A stretch of DNA of 64,000 bases from Acidovorax sp. T1. Lineage in GTDB: Bacteria; Pseudomonadota; Gammaproteobacteria; Burkholderiales; Burkholderiaceae_C. Of this stretch, positions 17,005 through 25,393 are shown one piece after another. Made by a program: the position numbers and the translations under genes. The DNA is taken from NCBI RefSeq assembly GCF_002176815.1, contig NZ_CP021648.1, forward strand, positions 1,744,001 to 1,808,000, given 5' to 3'. Each line of letters opens with the position of its first letter. Position 1 is the stretch's first letter. Below the pieces are notes generated by a model. The model saw only the letters and a list, made by a program, of their open reading frames with translations. It did not search any database and was not told where the DNA came from.

Positions 17005-18474
17005 TCAGCCTGGTGCAATGCCATGCGCAGGGGCGGCATCTGCAGCGCAAGTGGGCAGCCGCAGCCGGGCGACCAGGCCGGGTGTGCCGGGCTCCAGCAC
17101 CAGCGTGCCGCCCGCACTTTCTGCGATGCGGTGCACGATGGTCAGCCCCAGTCCACTGCCCGGATCGCTGCCAGACTTGCGCCAAAAGCGCTTCAGCGCC
17201 TGCCCGCATTCATCTGCCGTGAGGCCCGGCCCCTGGTCACGCACGCAAATTTCCACCTGCCCGTCGCCAGCGGTGCCTGCGTGCCATTGCAGCGTGGCGC
17301 TCACGGATGTCGGGCCACGGTGGTAGCGCAGTGCGTTGTCTACAAGGTTGGTGATGGCGCAGGTCAGCAGCGCCGGCGCCAGGGGCAACTGGACGGTTTC
17401 CCAGGCCGCGGGCTCGGACGGCACCTCGCGCGCGTCCAGCGTTATGGCGGGCACTGCGCTGCCTTCGTTTTTGGCGCGGTGCAGGGATTGCCGGCAGGCC
17501 AGTCGAAAGGCTTGCGCAATATCGGTACCCACTGTGTGGCGCGTGTCGCCGGCAGTGGCCGTTTCCACGCGAGCCAGCTGCAGTAGCTGCTCCAGCGTTG
17601 CGTGCATGTGGTCGATGCCCTCACCCGCCTGGCGCAAGGCGTTGGCCACCCTGTCCTGCGGGGCATTCGGTGTATTGGCAGCCAGCGCCATTTGCGCGAC
17701 TTGCACATGGGTCTTGATGGCCGTGAGGGGGGTGCGCAGCTCGTGTGCCGCATCTGTGGTCCAGCGGCGTTCATGTTCAATGCTGGCGTCCATGCGCTCC
17801 AGCAGCTGGTTCAGGCTGTCGACGAGCGGGGCCAGTTCCTTGATGTCGTGGCCTGACTTGACGGGCGTTGGGTCTTGCGGCGGGCGTTCAGCCAGCTCGT
17901 CGCGCAAACGCTGCAGTGGCTGCAGGCTGAGCGTGCAGATCCACCACGTGAGCAGCAGGACGCCGACAAGCGCCAGGGCAAAAGGCAGCACCAGCGAGCG
18001 CAGGAAGGTCTGCACCAGATGATCGCGCATGTCCAGCCGGTCGGCGGTGGCCACGCGCACGCCGTTTTCCTCCAGCACATAGGTGCGCCACTGCTTTCCG
18101 CCCTTGGTGATCTGGCCAAAACCCGCGCTGCCTGCGGACGCCATGTCAGGAATATTGTTGGTTCTGGCGATGGGCAAAAAATCCACCTCGCTGCGAACCA
18201 GGCTCACCTCGCAGGCCACGCCATCGCGCGCTATCACCGAGAGCAGTGCATCGTTTTGCGCACGCGGTGCGGTGGCCAGTTGCATGGGTTGGAACTGCAC
18301 CACGATGCCTGCCACCATTCGGGCCGAGGCGATCAGCCGATCGTCCAGCATGGTGCGCAGTTCGCGCTGCATGTTGGTGAATTGCCAGGCCGCCACGCCG
18401 CCCCAGATGAGGCACATGGTGAGGCTCAGGCCCAGCACCAAACGCAGGCGCAGACTTTTCGGCAGGGGCGTCAT
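17005..18474 (-). CDS. Sensor histidine kinase (QseC/PmrB-like)
   Basis: A 489-residue class I kinase. TM1 is at about 12-30; a small periplasmic domain of about 130 residues follows; TM2 is at about 160-182; then comes a linker, HisKA with phosphorylated His244 (DAAHELRTPLTAIKTH) and an ATPase domain with N-box NLVDNALRYH and a G-box GSGLGL. The start at 18474 gives an ATGA overlap with the stop of the response regulator gene, showing tight coupling. The periplasmic part does not look like the large binding-protein domain of TtrS, so the signal is unknown. Operon position suggests it senses a state linked to tetrathionate respiration or periplasmic thiols. Confidence 0.92.
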   Translation of the reverse strand: MTPLPKSLRLRLVLGLSLTMCLIWGGVAAWQFTNMQRELRTMLDDRLIASARMVAGIVVQFQPMQLATAPRAQNDALLSVIARDGVACEVSLVRSEVDFLPIARTNNIPDMASAGSAGFGQITKGGKQWRTYVLEENGVRVATADRLDMRDHLVQTFLRSLVLPFALALVGVLLLTWWICTLSLQPLQRLRDELAERPPQDPTPVKSGHDIKELAPLVDSLNQLLERMDASIEHERRWTTDAAHELRTPLTAIKTHVQVAQMALAANTPNAPQDRVANALRQAGEGIDHMHATLEQLLQLARVETATAGDTRHTVGTDIAQAFRLACRQSLHRAKNEGSAVPAITLDAREVPSEPAAWETVQLPLAPALLTCAITNLVDNALRYHRGPTSVSATLQWHAGTAGDGQVEICVRDQGPGLTADECGQALKRFWRKSGSDPGSGLGLTIVHRIAESAGGTLVLEPGTPGLVARLRLPTCAADAAPAHGIAPG

Positions 18475-19148
18475 GTCGTGCTGTCGCAGTAGCGGGCGCC
18501 AAGGCGAAAACCTTGACCGCGCACGGTGTCGATCACGTCGGCACCCAGCTTCTTGCGCAGGTGGTGCACGTGCACGTTGACGGTGTTGCTGCCCACGTCC
18601 AGGTCCAGTCCATAGAGACTGTTGTGCAGCTGCGCCGGGCTCAGCACGCGCCCGCGCGCCTGCACCAGTGCCGACAGCAGCGCCCATTCGCGGCGCGCAA
18701 TCTCCACGGGCTTGCCTTCGCGGGAGATCTCGCCCGTCGCCATGTTGACCTGGCAGTCGCCCAGCATCATCAGATCGCCGGCACGCCCGCCCGCGCGGCG
18801 CAGCAACGCGCGCAGTCGCATCACCAGCTCCTGCAGATCGAAGGGCTTGGTCAGGTAGTCATCGGTGCCCGTCTGAAAACCGGCCATCTTGTCCTCGATG
18901 GTGCCGCGTGCGGTGAGGATGAGCACCGGCACATCCCGCCCCTGCGCGCGCCAGTGGCGCAGCAGGTCGATGCCGTCGCCATCGGGCAGGCCCAGGTCCA
19001 GCACGCAGGCATCAAAGTCACGGCGGGCCATGTGGGCTCTGGCCTGGGCCACGCTGGCCGCCGTGTCGCTGGTGAAGCCATGCAGTTCCAGCCCGGTCTG
19101 GATGCCGCTGGCAACCAGGGTGTTGTCTTCGACGATCAGAATGTGCAT
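18471..19148 (-). CDS. OmpR/PhoB-family response regulator
   Basis: A 225-residue regulator: receiver domain with phospho-acceptor Asp51 (CVLDLGLPDGDGI) and switch Lys in LTKPF, then a winged helix (REWALLSALVQARGRVLSPAQL, NVHVHHLRKKLGADVIDTVRGQGFRLG). The start at 19148 is chosen because MHILIVEDN is the canonical beginning; the longer frame is unlike the family. The gene starts 61 bases after ttrA and overlaps the kinase gene. Known tetrathionate systems use a LuxR-type TtrR, so an OmpR-type partner here is different. Confidence 0.93.
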   Translation of the reverse strand: MHILIVEDNTLVASGIQTGLELHGFTSDTAASVAQARAHMARRDFDACVLDLGLPDGDGIDLLRHWRAQGRDVPVLILTARGTIEDKMAGFQTGTDDYLTKPFDLQELVMRLRALLRRAGGRAGDLMMLGDCQVNMATGEISREGKPVEIARREWALLSALVQARGRVLSPAQLHNSLYGLDLDVGSNTVNVHVHHLRKKLGADVIDTVRGQGFRLGARYCDSTT

Positions 19149-19209
19149 GGAGTGCGGCTGTGGGGGAGTGCGTGCATTGTAGGAAGGCGGCCCTGCTGGC
19201 CGGCCTCCC

Positions 19210-22200
19210 TTACACGCGCCGCACTTTGACCGGCAGCCCCTGCCGAACCACCGCGCCCGACACCCAGTCAATCCAGACGTTGTCCTTGGCGGGCCGCGTA
19301 GGGTCGGCAAAGCCCAGGCTGTTCAGATTCACGCCCTGACCGTGCTGCGGGTTGTGGGCGGTGAGCTTGCCATCCACGGTATGGGCCACGGCACCCAGTT
19401 GCTTGTGTCCGTAACCGTATTCGATGGCCACTGCCCCCTGTGCAATGCCCCCACGCACCAGTGCCACGCCTTGCACACGCGCTCCGGGGGTGCTGACCTC
19501 GATGCGGTCGCCGTTGGCAATGCCCAGCCGGGCCGCGTCGTCCCTGTTGAGGCTGATGGGGTTGTGTGGGTGCACCTGGCGCAGGCGCGAGGCCGCAATC
19601 GACATCGAGCTCATCAGGTTGGATTTGTAGGAGCTCAGGGTGAGCGGCCAGTCGCTTTCGGGGAAATGCTCGCGCATGCTCGTACCGCTGGCAAAGCGGG
19701 TGGGGTACCAGGTGGGGCAGCCCACGTAGCGCTCGCCTGTCATCGAGTGGCGCATCTTGGCCAGGCCTTCGTGCCAAAGCTGCACCGGGAACTTGTGGGC
19801 GGCCTTGACCTGTTCGCCATTCCAGGCGTCGTCGATCTTGTCGAAGCGCCCGCCGCGGCTCATCACCATGGCAACGCGGCGCACTTCCTCGGGTTTGAGG
19901 CGCTTTTCCAGATCGGGCATCCAGCGGGTGAGGCCGGTGATGGCGATGTCGTCCTCGCTGGCTTCGGGCACAGGCTTGCCGGCCTGGTAGGCAATGTTGC
20001 ACATGCCACGCAGGTAGAAGTCTTCGGACGACTCCAGGTCCAGCGGTTCGCCCTCTTTGGTGCTCATGGCGTTCTTGCCGAAGCCGGGAAGGCCCAGCTG
20101 TTTGGCGACAGCGAACACGAAGCTTTCAAAGCTCACGGGCTTGCCGTCGGTGGTCCTGGCGGTGGCGGGTTCGACCACGGGCCAGCGCACGGTAGAGCTC
20201 TTGGCAACCACGTCGGCCCATGGGGCGCCGATGCCCCAGCTCTCGTAGGTCACGGTGTCGGGCACGATGTAGTCGGCCAGGGCCGAGGTCTCGTTGATGA
20301 ACGGGTCCACCGAGATGAACAGCGGCAGCTTCTTCGGGTCTTTGATGGCGTCCACCAGCGTGTTCTCGAAACCGCAGATGGCATACACCGGGTTGCTCAT
20401 GTGGTTGACCCACGCCTTCACCGGGTAGGGGTAGCCCAGCAGGCCGGCGGCCAGCATTTCGCTGCTCATGCCCCCGGGGGCGGGATACCACGGAGCCTTG
20501 GCGGGATAGGGGTTCTGGCCGGCTTCCTTTTTGCGTTTGAATTCGCTGGTTTTTTCGTAGGGGAAGCGCGTGCGTGAAAGGGCCACACCCGTGGGTTTGA
20601 CCGCGCCAGGGAACTGCGCAAAGTTGTAGCGCGGGCCAGGGCCAAAGGGGCCGAAGGGGCCGGCATCAAGAACCCAGCCGCCCTTGACGTTGAGGTTGCC
20701 GATCAGGTTGTTCAGCATGGCGATGGCGTAGGCGGTGTAAAAACCTGCACCGCTCATGGTGCCGCCGTGCGAGTTGGCCACGGCCTGCTTGCCGTGGCTG
20801 GTGAATTCGCGCGCCAGATCTTCAATGTCCTTCACCGGCACGCCGCACTTGTCCGAGTATTCCTGCAGCGTCTGGCGCCGCGCTTCTTCGCGCAGTTTGA
20901 CGAACGATGTGCAGACGGCCATCGGCGCGGGCTCCTCGGTGGCGTCGGCTGCCTTGATCGGGGTGAAGTCGCGCTGCACCACCAGCTCAGCGGGCTGGGC
21001 CACGGTGTGCGGGGCAAGGCTGCCGTCGGCCAGTTGCACCACATACACATCTTCGGCGGGTGTTTTCTCGTCCACCGGCTCGGGCAGGGGCAGCCCCAAG
21101 TCCGCTCCGCGCAAGAACTGCCCGTAACGCGGATGCTTCGCATCGTTGATCAGCAGGTGGCTGGCGTTGCTCCACGCGGCCTCGCCTGCGGCGGCCATGG
21201 CGGACGGACCGGGCTGGCTGAGGAACCGGGCGTCGTAGCGCTCGTTGTCAATGATCCAGCGGATCATGCCCATGACCAGAGCGAGATCGGTGGTGGGCTT
21301 GATGGGCAACCAGCGGTTGTTGTCACCTGCCGCATGGCTGGAGGACATGGGCAGGATGGGCGAGACAACCACGTACTGGTACGTGTTCTGTGCACGCGAG
21401 CGTGCCTCGGACAGCTCACGTCCCATTCGCTGAAAGGGGTTGCCAGCCTGTGCCGGCGCGGTGCCGATAAACAGGCCGAAACGCGAGTACTTCCAGTCTG
21501 GCTTGCCGTGGGGCATGCCGGCAAGGTTGCCCAAGGCGGCTGCCGTGCCCACCCGGTAGGTCTGGCCGCAGTAGGCGCCGTGGTTGGACACGTTCACGGT
21601 GCCAAAAGACTGGCGGGCAAAGCGGTTGATCAAGGGCGTGCGACCTTCGTTGGAGGCATCGGTCACCAGTAGCTGGTTGGCCTTTGGGCCGTATTCGGGG
21701 TTCTCGGGGTCGATCAGCGTTTGCACATCGCGGATGGCCCGCAGTCCGTCCACATGGCCTTCGCCGAACAGGTCGCCGCCTTCACAGATTTCCTTGACCA
21801 GATCCTCGAACGCGATGGTCTTCCATTGGCCCGAGCCGCGCGGGCCCACCCGCTTGAGCGGCTGCAGCACGCGATGCGGTGCGGTCTGGTGCTCGAACAT
21901 GGCCGAGCCGCGCGCACAGCTGGTGGCGCGGCCTTCCAGGCCGTTGTCGCCGCCCAGCATGGCGTACACCTCACGCACCGGCGTTTCCATGGGTGCATGG
22001 TGCGTGGTGGCCAGCGGGTGGTAGGGGTTGCCGGCGACGCGCAGGATTTGGTTGTGCCCGGTGTCGACACGCACACGGATACCGCACTGTGTCCAGCAGC
22101 CCAGGCAGCTGCTGGGGCTGACCACCTGGCCAGGCTGGGTGGTGAGCTGGCCCGTCACGGGGTCGATGCGGAACTCTGGTGTCAGTGCGTTTCCGCGTGT

Positions 22201-22404
22201 GGCGCTTTTGGTGGGTGTGCCGGATGTGCCCGTAACCAGGCCCTTGGCTCCCTTGACCACCGTCTCGCCGTATCCGGCGGCAAACGCAGCCAGGCCACCG
22301 GCCACGGCGCCGCCGCGCAGCAGCATGCGGCGGCGGTTCATTTCGGGGCTGGTGTCAGTGCTGCCAGCGTGTTGAGGAACGGGAGGTTGGTTTTTGTCGG
22401 TCAT
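19210..22404 (-). CDS. ttrA: Tetrathionate reductase subunit A (molybdopterin catalytic subunit)
   Basis: A 1064-residue molybdopterin oxidoreductase. A Tat-type signal (NRRRMLLRGGAVAGG, about 23-37) targets it to the periplasm. The [4Fe-4S] ligands begin C100-x2-C103-x3-C107 with a fourth Cys in ATSCARG. NHGAYCG contains the likely Mo-ligating Cys. The text strongly recalls TtrA of Salmonella (GDLFGEGHVDGLRAI, NQLLVT..NEGR, LDWVSGA-type C-terminus ending RQGLPVKVRRV). It reduces tetrathionate to thiosulfate at the periplasmic face. It lies downstream of ttrB and ttrC, 120 bases after ttrC, with a repeat copy in the gap. Confidence 0.9.
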   Translation of the reverse strand: MTDKNQPPVPQHAGSTDTSPEMNRRRMLLRGGAVAGGLAAFAAGYGETVVKGAKGLVTGTSGTPTKSATRGNALTPEFRIDPVTGQLTTQPGQVVSPSSCLGCWTQCGIRVRVDTGHNQILRVAGNPYHPLATTHHAPMETPVREVYAMLGGDNGLEGRATSCARGSAMFEHQTAPHRVLQPLKRVGPRGSGQWKTIAFEDLVKEICEGGDLFGEGHVDGLRAIRDVQTLIDPENPEYGPKANQLLVTDASNEGRTPLINRFARQSFGTVNVSNHGAYCGQTYRVGTAAALGNLAGMPHGKPDWKYSRFGLFIGTAPAQAGNPFQRMGRELSEARSRAQNTYQYVVVSPILPMSSSHAAGDNNRWLPIKPTTDLALVMGMIRWIIDNERYDARFLSQPGPSAMAAAGEAAWSNASHLLINDAKHPRYGQFLRGADLGLPLPEPVDEKTPAEDVYVVQLADGSLAPHTVAQPAELVVQRDFTPIKAADATEEPAPMAVCTSFVKLREEARRQTLQEYSDKCGVPVKDIEDLAREFTSHGKQAVANSHGGTMSGAGFYTAYAIAMLNNLIGNLNVKGGWVLDAGPFGPFGPGPRYNFAQFPGAVKPTGVALSRTRFPYEKTSEFKRKKEAGQNPYPAKAPWYPAPGGMSSEMLAAGLLGYPYPVKAWVNHMSNPVYAICGFENTLVDAIKDPKKLPLFISVDPFINETSALADYIVPDTVTYESWGIGAPWADVVAKSSTVRWPVVEPATARTTDGKPVSFESFVFAVAKQLGLPGFGKNAMSTKEGEPLDLESSEDFYLRGMCNIAYQAGKPVPEASEDDIAITGLTRWMPDLEKRLKPEEVRRVAMVMSRGGRFDKIDDAWNGEQVKAAHKFPVQLWHEGLAKMRHSMTGERYVGCPTWYPTRFASGTSMREHFPESDWPLTLSSYKSNLMSSMSIAASRLRQVHPHNPISLNRDDAARLGIANGDRIEVSTPGARVQGVALVRGGIAQGAVAIEYGYGHKQLGAVAHTVDGKLTAHNPQHGQGVNLNSLGFADPTRPAKDNVWIDWVSGAVVRQGLPVKVRRV

Positions 22405-22436
22405 GGGAAGTCTCTTTCAGGTCAGCGCAGCAGCCA

Positions 22437-22496
22437 TCTAATGCTATTATTTATATAGCTGCTAGCGCTTGTCTGCATTGGGTTTTATGCCAATTT
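22437..22496 (+). repeat. Dispersed repeat copy between ttrC and ttrA
   Basis: Contains TGCTATTATTTATATAGCT, TAGCTGCTAGCGCTTG and a degenerate second arm ending in TGCCAATTTGAATGG. It occupies much of the 120-base ttrC-ttrA gap and could form a hairpin in the polycistronic mRNA. Confidence 0.7.
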
Positions 22497-22524
22497 GAAT
22501 GGATATCTAAGGCAAGGATCACCG

Positions 22525-23565
22525 TCAGGCGACTGCCTTGGCCTGACGGGCGGGAAACAGCTCCAGTGCCCAGCTGGCCAGCGCCACCAGCGCCACGCAC
22601 AGTCCGGCCACGCCGACCATGCCCAAGAGGCCGTCGCCGCCCAATGGCATGTGGTACAGGTACAGGCCTGCGCCAAACTTCGGAACCCCCTGCACGCCCA
22701 TGAACAGTGCCCAGCGGAAGACCCAGGCGCTGGCAGCCAGCCCCAGGCCCAGCACCAGCGTGTAGCCTCTGGCACCCAGCCGATGGCGGCCACGCAGCAG
22801 CGCACCCACCACGGCTGCGCCGCCAATGGCAGAACCCACCATGGTCATGCGCCAGACGGGGAAGTCGTTCCACAGGCGCAGCGCTGCGTCGAAGGACGGA
22901 CTGCCACCGTTCATCCCCGTCAACGCCCAGGCCGTGGCCACGGCCACCAGCGCAGCGGCCAGTGCCAGCCCCAAGCCGCGAAGCAACTGCAGGGCGGCGG
23001 CACCGGGGCGCAGCGCGGCGGGCAAGAAGCGCTCCAGCACGAAGGCCACGCCCACCGTGGCCAGCCAGCCGGTAAGCGCCAGGTTGACCGGTACCCACAT
23101 CGTGTTCCACAGCGGGCGTGAGCGCACTGCCATCATTTCGGCACCTGTATAGACCGTAATGGACAGCGCCGAGAGCACCAGCAGCGGAGACAGCAGGCGC
23201 ATCCAGTGGGTCTTGCCCAGCCACCAGCTGGCGCACAGGGCCACGGACAGCATGACAAACACCGGCAGCAGCAGCGCGCCCACCGACATCCACGACCAGG
23301 GCGTGAAATGGGCATAGAAGTGCCAAAAACGGGCAGGCTGATGCAGGTCGGCCAGCAGCGACACGGGCGCGGCAATGGCGCTGACGGCAAGCGTCAGCAC
23401 GGCCACCGGCAGCAGGCGCTGCAAGGAGCTGCCGGTTGAGCCCCAGCTGCACAAGGCGGTAAGCAGGGCTGCACCCGTGGCCACACCGGCCAGAAAGAAA
23501 TACTGCACTGCCCAAGGCAGCCAGGCGGCTTCGTAATGCGGGGTCAGAAGTTCGATGATCTGCAT
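22525..23565 (-). CDS. ttrC: Tetrathionate reductase membrane subunit (NrfD family)
   Basis: A 346-residue integral membrane protein with about nine hydrophobic helices (YFFLAGVATGAALLTALC, WSWMSVGALLLPVFVMLSVAL, and so on), fitting the NrfD/PsrC quinol-oxidising subunits. It should pass electrons from quinol to TtrB. It starts 14 bases after the ttrB stop. Subunit order B-C-A agrees with ttr operons. Confidence 0.86.
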   Translation of the reverse strand: MQIIELLTPHYEAAWLPWAVQYFFLAGVATGAALLTALCSWGSTGSSLQRLLPVAVLTLAVSAIAAPVSLLADLHQPARFWHFYAHFTPWSWMSVGALLLPVFVMLSVALCASWWLGKTHWMRLLSPLLVLSALSITVYTGAEMMAVRSRPLWNTMWVPVNLALTGWLATVGVAFVLERFLPAALRPGAAALQLLRGLGLALAAALVAVATAWALTGMNGGSPSFDAALRLWNDFPVWRMTMVGSAIGGAAVVGALLRGRHRLGARGYTLVLGLGLAASAWVFRWALFMGVQGVPKFGAGLYLYHMPLGGDGLLGMVGVAGLCVALVALASWALELFPARQAKAVA

Positions 23566-23579
23566 GGTCGGCTCCTTCG

Positions 23580-24374
23580 TTAGTGCTCGGACACCAGGCG
23601 CACGCTGGCCTGGCCGTCCACGCCGTTGACGAACTCGTCGGGCAGGCCGATGTAGTACACGCGCGGCGCCGTGTTCATGCCGGGCTTGAGCACCTTGATC
23701 TCATCCTTGTGCTCGGCCATGCGGCGGTTGATCTCGCTGTCCTGGTCGTTCAGGTCGCCGATCACCCGCGCGCCGCCCACGCAGCTTTCCACGCAGGCCG
23801 GCAGCAGTCCGACTTCCAGCCGGTGCTCGCAAAAGGTGCACTTGTCGGCCGTTTGCGTCTCGTGGTTGATGAAGCGTGCATCGTAGGGGCAGGCCTGCAC
23901 GCAATAACCGCAGCCCACGCAGCGCTCGTTGTCCACCAGCACGATCCCGTCGGTGCGCTGAAAGGTGGCCTGCACCGGACACACGGGCACGCAGGGCGGC
24001 TCGTCGCAGTGGTTGCACAGGCGTGGCAGGCTGACCATGGCGGGTGCCGCGCCGCCGGGCTTGTCGATCTCGTACTGCAGCACCGTGGTGCGGAACTGGC
24101 CGATAGGTGGCAGGTTTTCCACCGAGCAGCTCACCGTGCAGGCCTGACAGCCGATGCACTTGCGCATGTCCACCAGCATGCCGAAGCGTTTGCCCTCCAT
24201 GCCAGGGCGGCGCGGGGGCTGGGTGGTGGCGGAAGGGCTGGCAGCGTGGCCGGCACCTGCCAAGCCAAAAGCCGTGGCCATGCCCACAAGCTCCTGCAGG
24301 AACGTGCGCTTGCCAAGTTGCGGCGTGTTCAAGGCTTGGGGACGAGGGGAGGGTGTGGGTGTGGACATAAACAT
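23580..24374 (-). CDS. ttrB: Tetrathionate reductase iron-sulfur subunit B
   Basis: A 264-residue ferredoxin-like subunit. Four Cys clusters for [4Fe-4S] centres are visible: CIGCQACTVSC, CNHCDEPPCVPVCP, CVGCGYCVQACP and CTFCEHRLEVGLLPACVESC. The N-terminus (KRTFLQELVGMATAFGLAGAG) has a signal-like stretch with a weak Tat/hitchhiker character. It relays electrons from TtrC to TtrA in the periplasm. It is the first gene of the operon, with an FNR-type box about 50 bases upstream in an AT-rich promoter region. A second Met two codons in is an alternative start. Confidence 0.9.
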   Translation of the reverse strand: MFMSTPTPSPRPQALNTPQLGKRTFLQELVGMATAFGLAGAGHAASPSATTQPPRRPGMEGKRFGMLVDMRKCIGCQACTVSCSVENLPPIGQFRTTVLQYEIDKPGGAAPAMVSLPRLCNHCDEPPCVPVCPVQATFQRTDGIVLVDNERCVGCGYCVQACPYDARFINHETQTADKCTFCEHRLEVGLLPACVESCVGGARVIGDLNDQDSEINRRMAEHKDEIKVLKPGMNTAPRVYYIGLPDEFVNGVDGQASVRLVSEH

Positions 24375-24424
24375 TACCTGATATTCTGTTTCGATTATTA
24401 TTTCTTCCGCGGATATATATTGTG

Positions 24425-24438
24425 TTGATGTATGTCAA
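24425..24438 (-). promoter_or_regulatory. FNR/Anr-type box upstream of ttrB
   Basis: TTGATGTATGTCAA matches the FNR consensus TTGAT-N4-ATCAA at nine of ten positions. It is centred 57 bases before the ttrB ATG; a class II position would put the transcript start near 24390. It implies induction of tetrathionate respiration when oxygen is low. Confidence 0.7.
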
Positions 24439-25000
24439 GCAAACAAGTTAATATTTTGTGTTTAATTTTATGCAAAACTTATGATTTTAATATTCATATA
24501 TTAATGAAATATTAAATAATCTTGAGTGTATTGCTGCGGAATGCCAGGCGATTTGCTCCCGGCGATTGAACCCAGGATTGGCGGCCGTTTTCAGTGTGGC
24601 TGTGGCCAGACCCGATGAGCAATGGCTACCGGGCAGTCGTTTGGGAAGCGGGGGGGCTCTTTGCCGGCTCGCCAGCTGGCCGCTGCGCCCCTCCGACCCG
24701 ACAAAAGTGGGCTTGGATGGGGGCAAAAGAGGGCGAAGATCTGTGACAGAATCCGCGTTGGGGCGGGTTTGGGGCTGATTTTCTGGAGTCGTTGCCGCAA
24801 GCCTGCGACCACTTCAAAAATCCTGTTTCAACGCATTGCCTTGGGTGTGTGCGCGCAGTTGGAGCCCCGCCGCGCCTGCCATGGTTGGCAAGTGGATGGC
24901 AAACTACCCAAAGTCCCTGGCCAATTGGCTTTGGGCTTTTTTACACGCGTTCAGGGTCAACCTGCGTGGCACCGTTCTTATTCCCCCAATTGGAAATCTC
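24439..25000. other. Gene-free stretch between ttrB promoter and SSB-like gene
   Basis: The first 100 bases are very AT-rich promoter-like DNA (to about 24540). The remainder is GC-rich without a supportable gene. At 24909-24942 an imperfect hairpin (AAAGTCCC..GGCC / GGCTTTGGGCTTT) followed by TTT on the plus strand looks like a terminator or leader structure just before the SSB-like gene. Confidence 0.4.
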
Positions 25001-25318
25001 ATGATCAGTGGACTTGTTGCCGGAAAGCTTTTTGGGCCGGCGGAACAGCGCATCGACAAGGCAGGCAAGCCCTTTGCCGTGGCCAAGGTGCTGGCCGCCA
25101 GTGGCGATGGCGAAACGCTGATCGTGAATGTGATCGGTTTTGAGCCCGCTGTGTGCTCGGCCCTGCAGGCGCTGGGAGAGGGCGAACCCATTGCCCTGGC
25201 CGGTGGGCTTACGCCACGGGTCTGGACAGACAAGCAGGGCAACACCCGGCCTGCTCTGGACATGGTGGCGCACCGTGTGCTGACCGCTTACGACGCCAGC
25301 GACAGCCACCCGGCGTGA
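25001..25318 (+). CDS. Small SSB-like OB-fold protein
   Basis: A 105-residue protein reminiscent of the short single-stranded-DNA-binding proteins of Comamonadaceae: MISGLVAGKLFGPAEQRIDK, AGKPFAVAKVLAASGDGET, IALAGGLTPRVWTDKQGN, ALDMVAHRVLTAY. An OB fold is suggested by the pattern of strands and by the KPF..AKV and LTPRVWTDKQG segments shared with primosomal PriB/SSB-type proteins. It lacks the acidic C-terminal tail of housekeeping SSB, so it may be an accessory factor. The start at 25001 fits the family; the frame continues upstream without similarity. Confidence 0.65.
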   Translation: MISGLVAGKLFGPAEQRIDKAGKPFAVAKVLAASGDGETLIVNVIGFEPAVCSALQALGEGEPIALAGGLTPRVWTDKQGNTRPALDMVAHRVLTAYDASDSHPA

Positions 25319-25393
25319 TCGCCTGGAGATGCCTGGGCCCACCCGTCAACACTGCGTCGGCGGGCGGACACCCGGGCACACATTCAGACTCGC

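Noticed and set aside
17005..19148. Two-component genes as TtrS/TtrR
   Set aside because: The kinase lacks the large periplasmic binding-protein domain, and the regulator is OmpR-type, not LuxR-type.
24560..25000. Several 60-80-codon ORFs upstream of the SSB-like gene
   Set aside because: No family character, overlapping each other in several frames, no ribosome binding sites.
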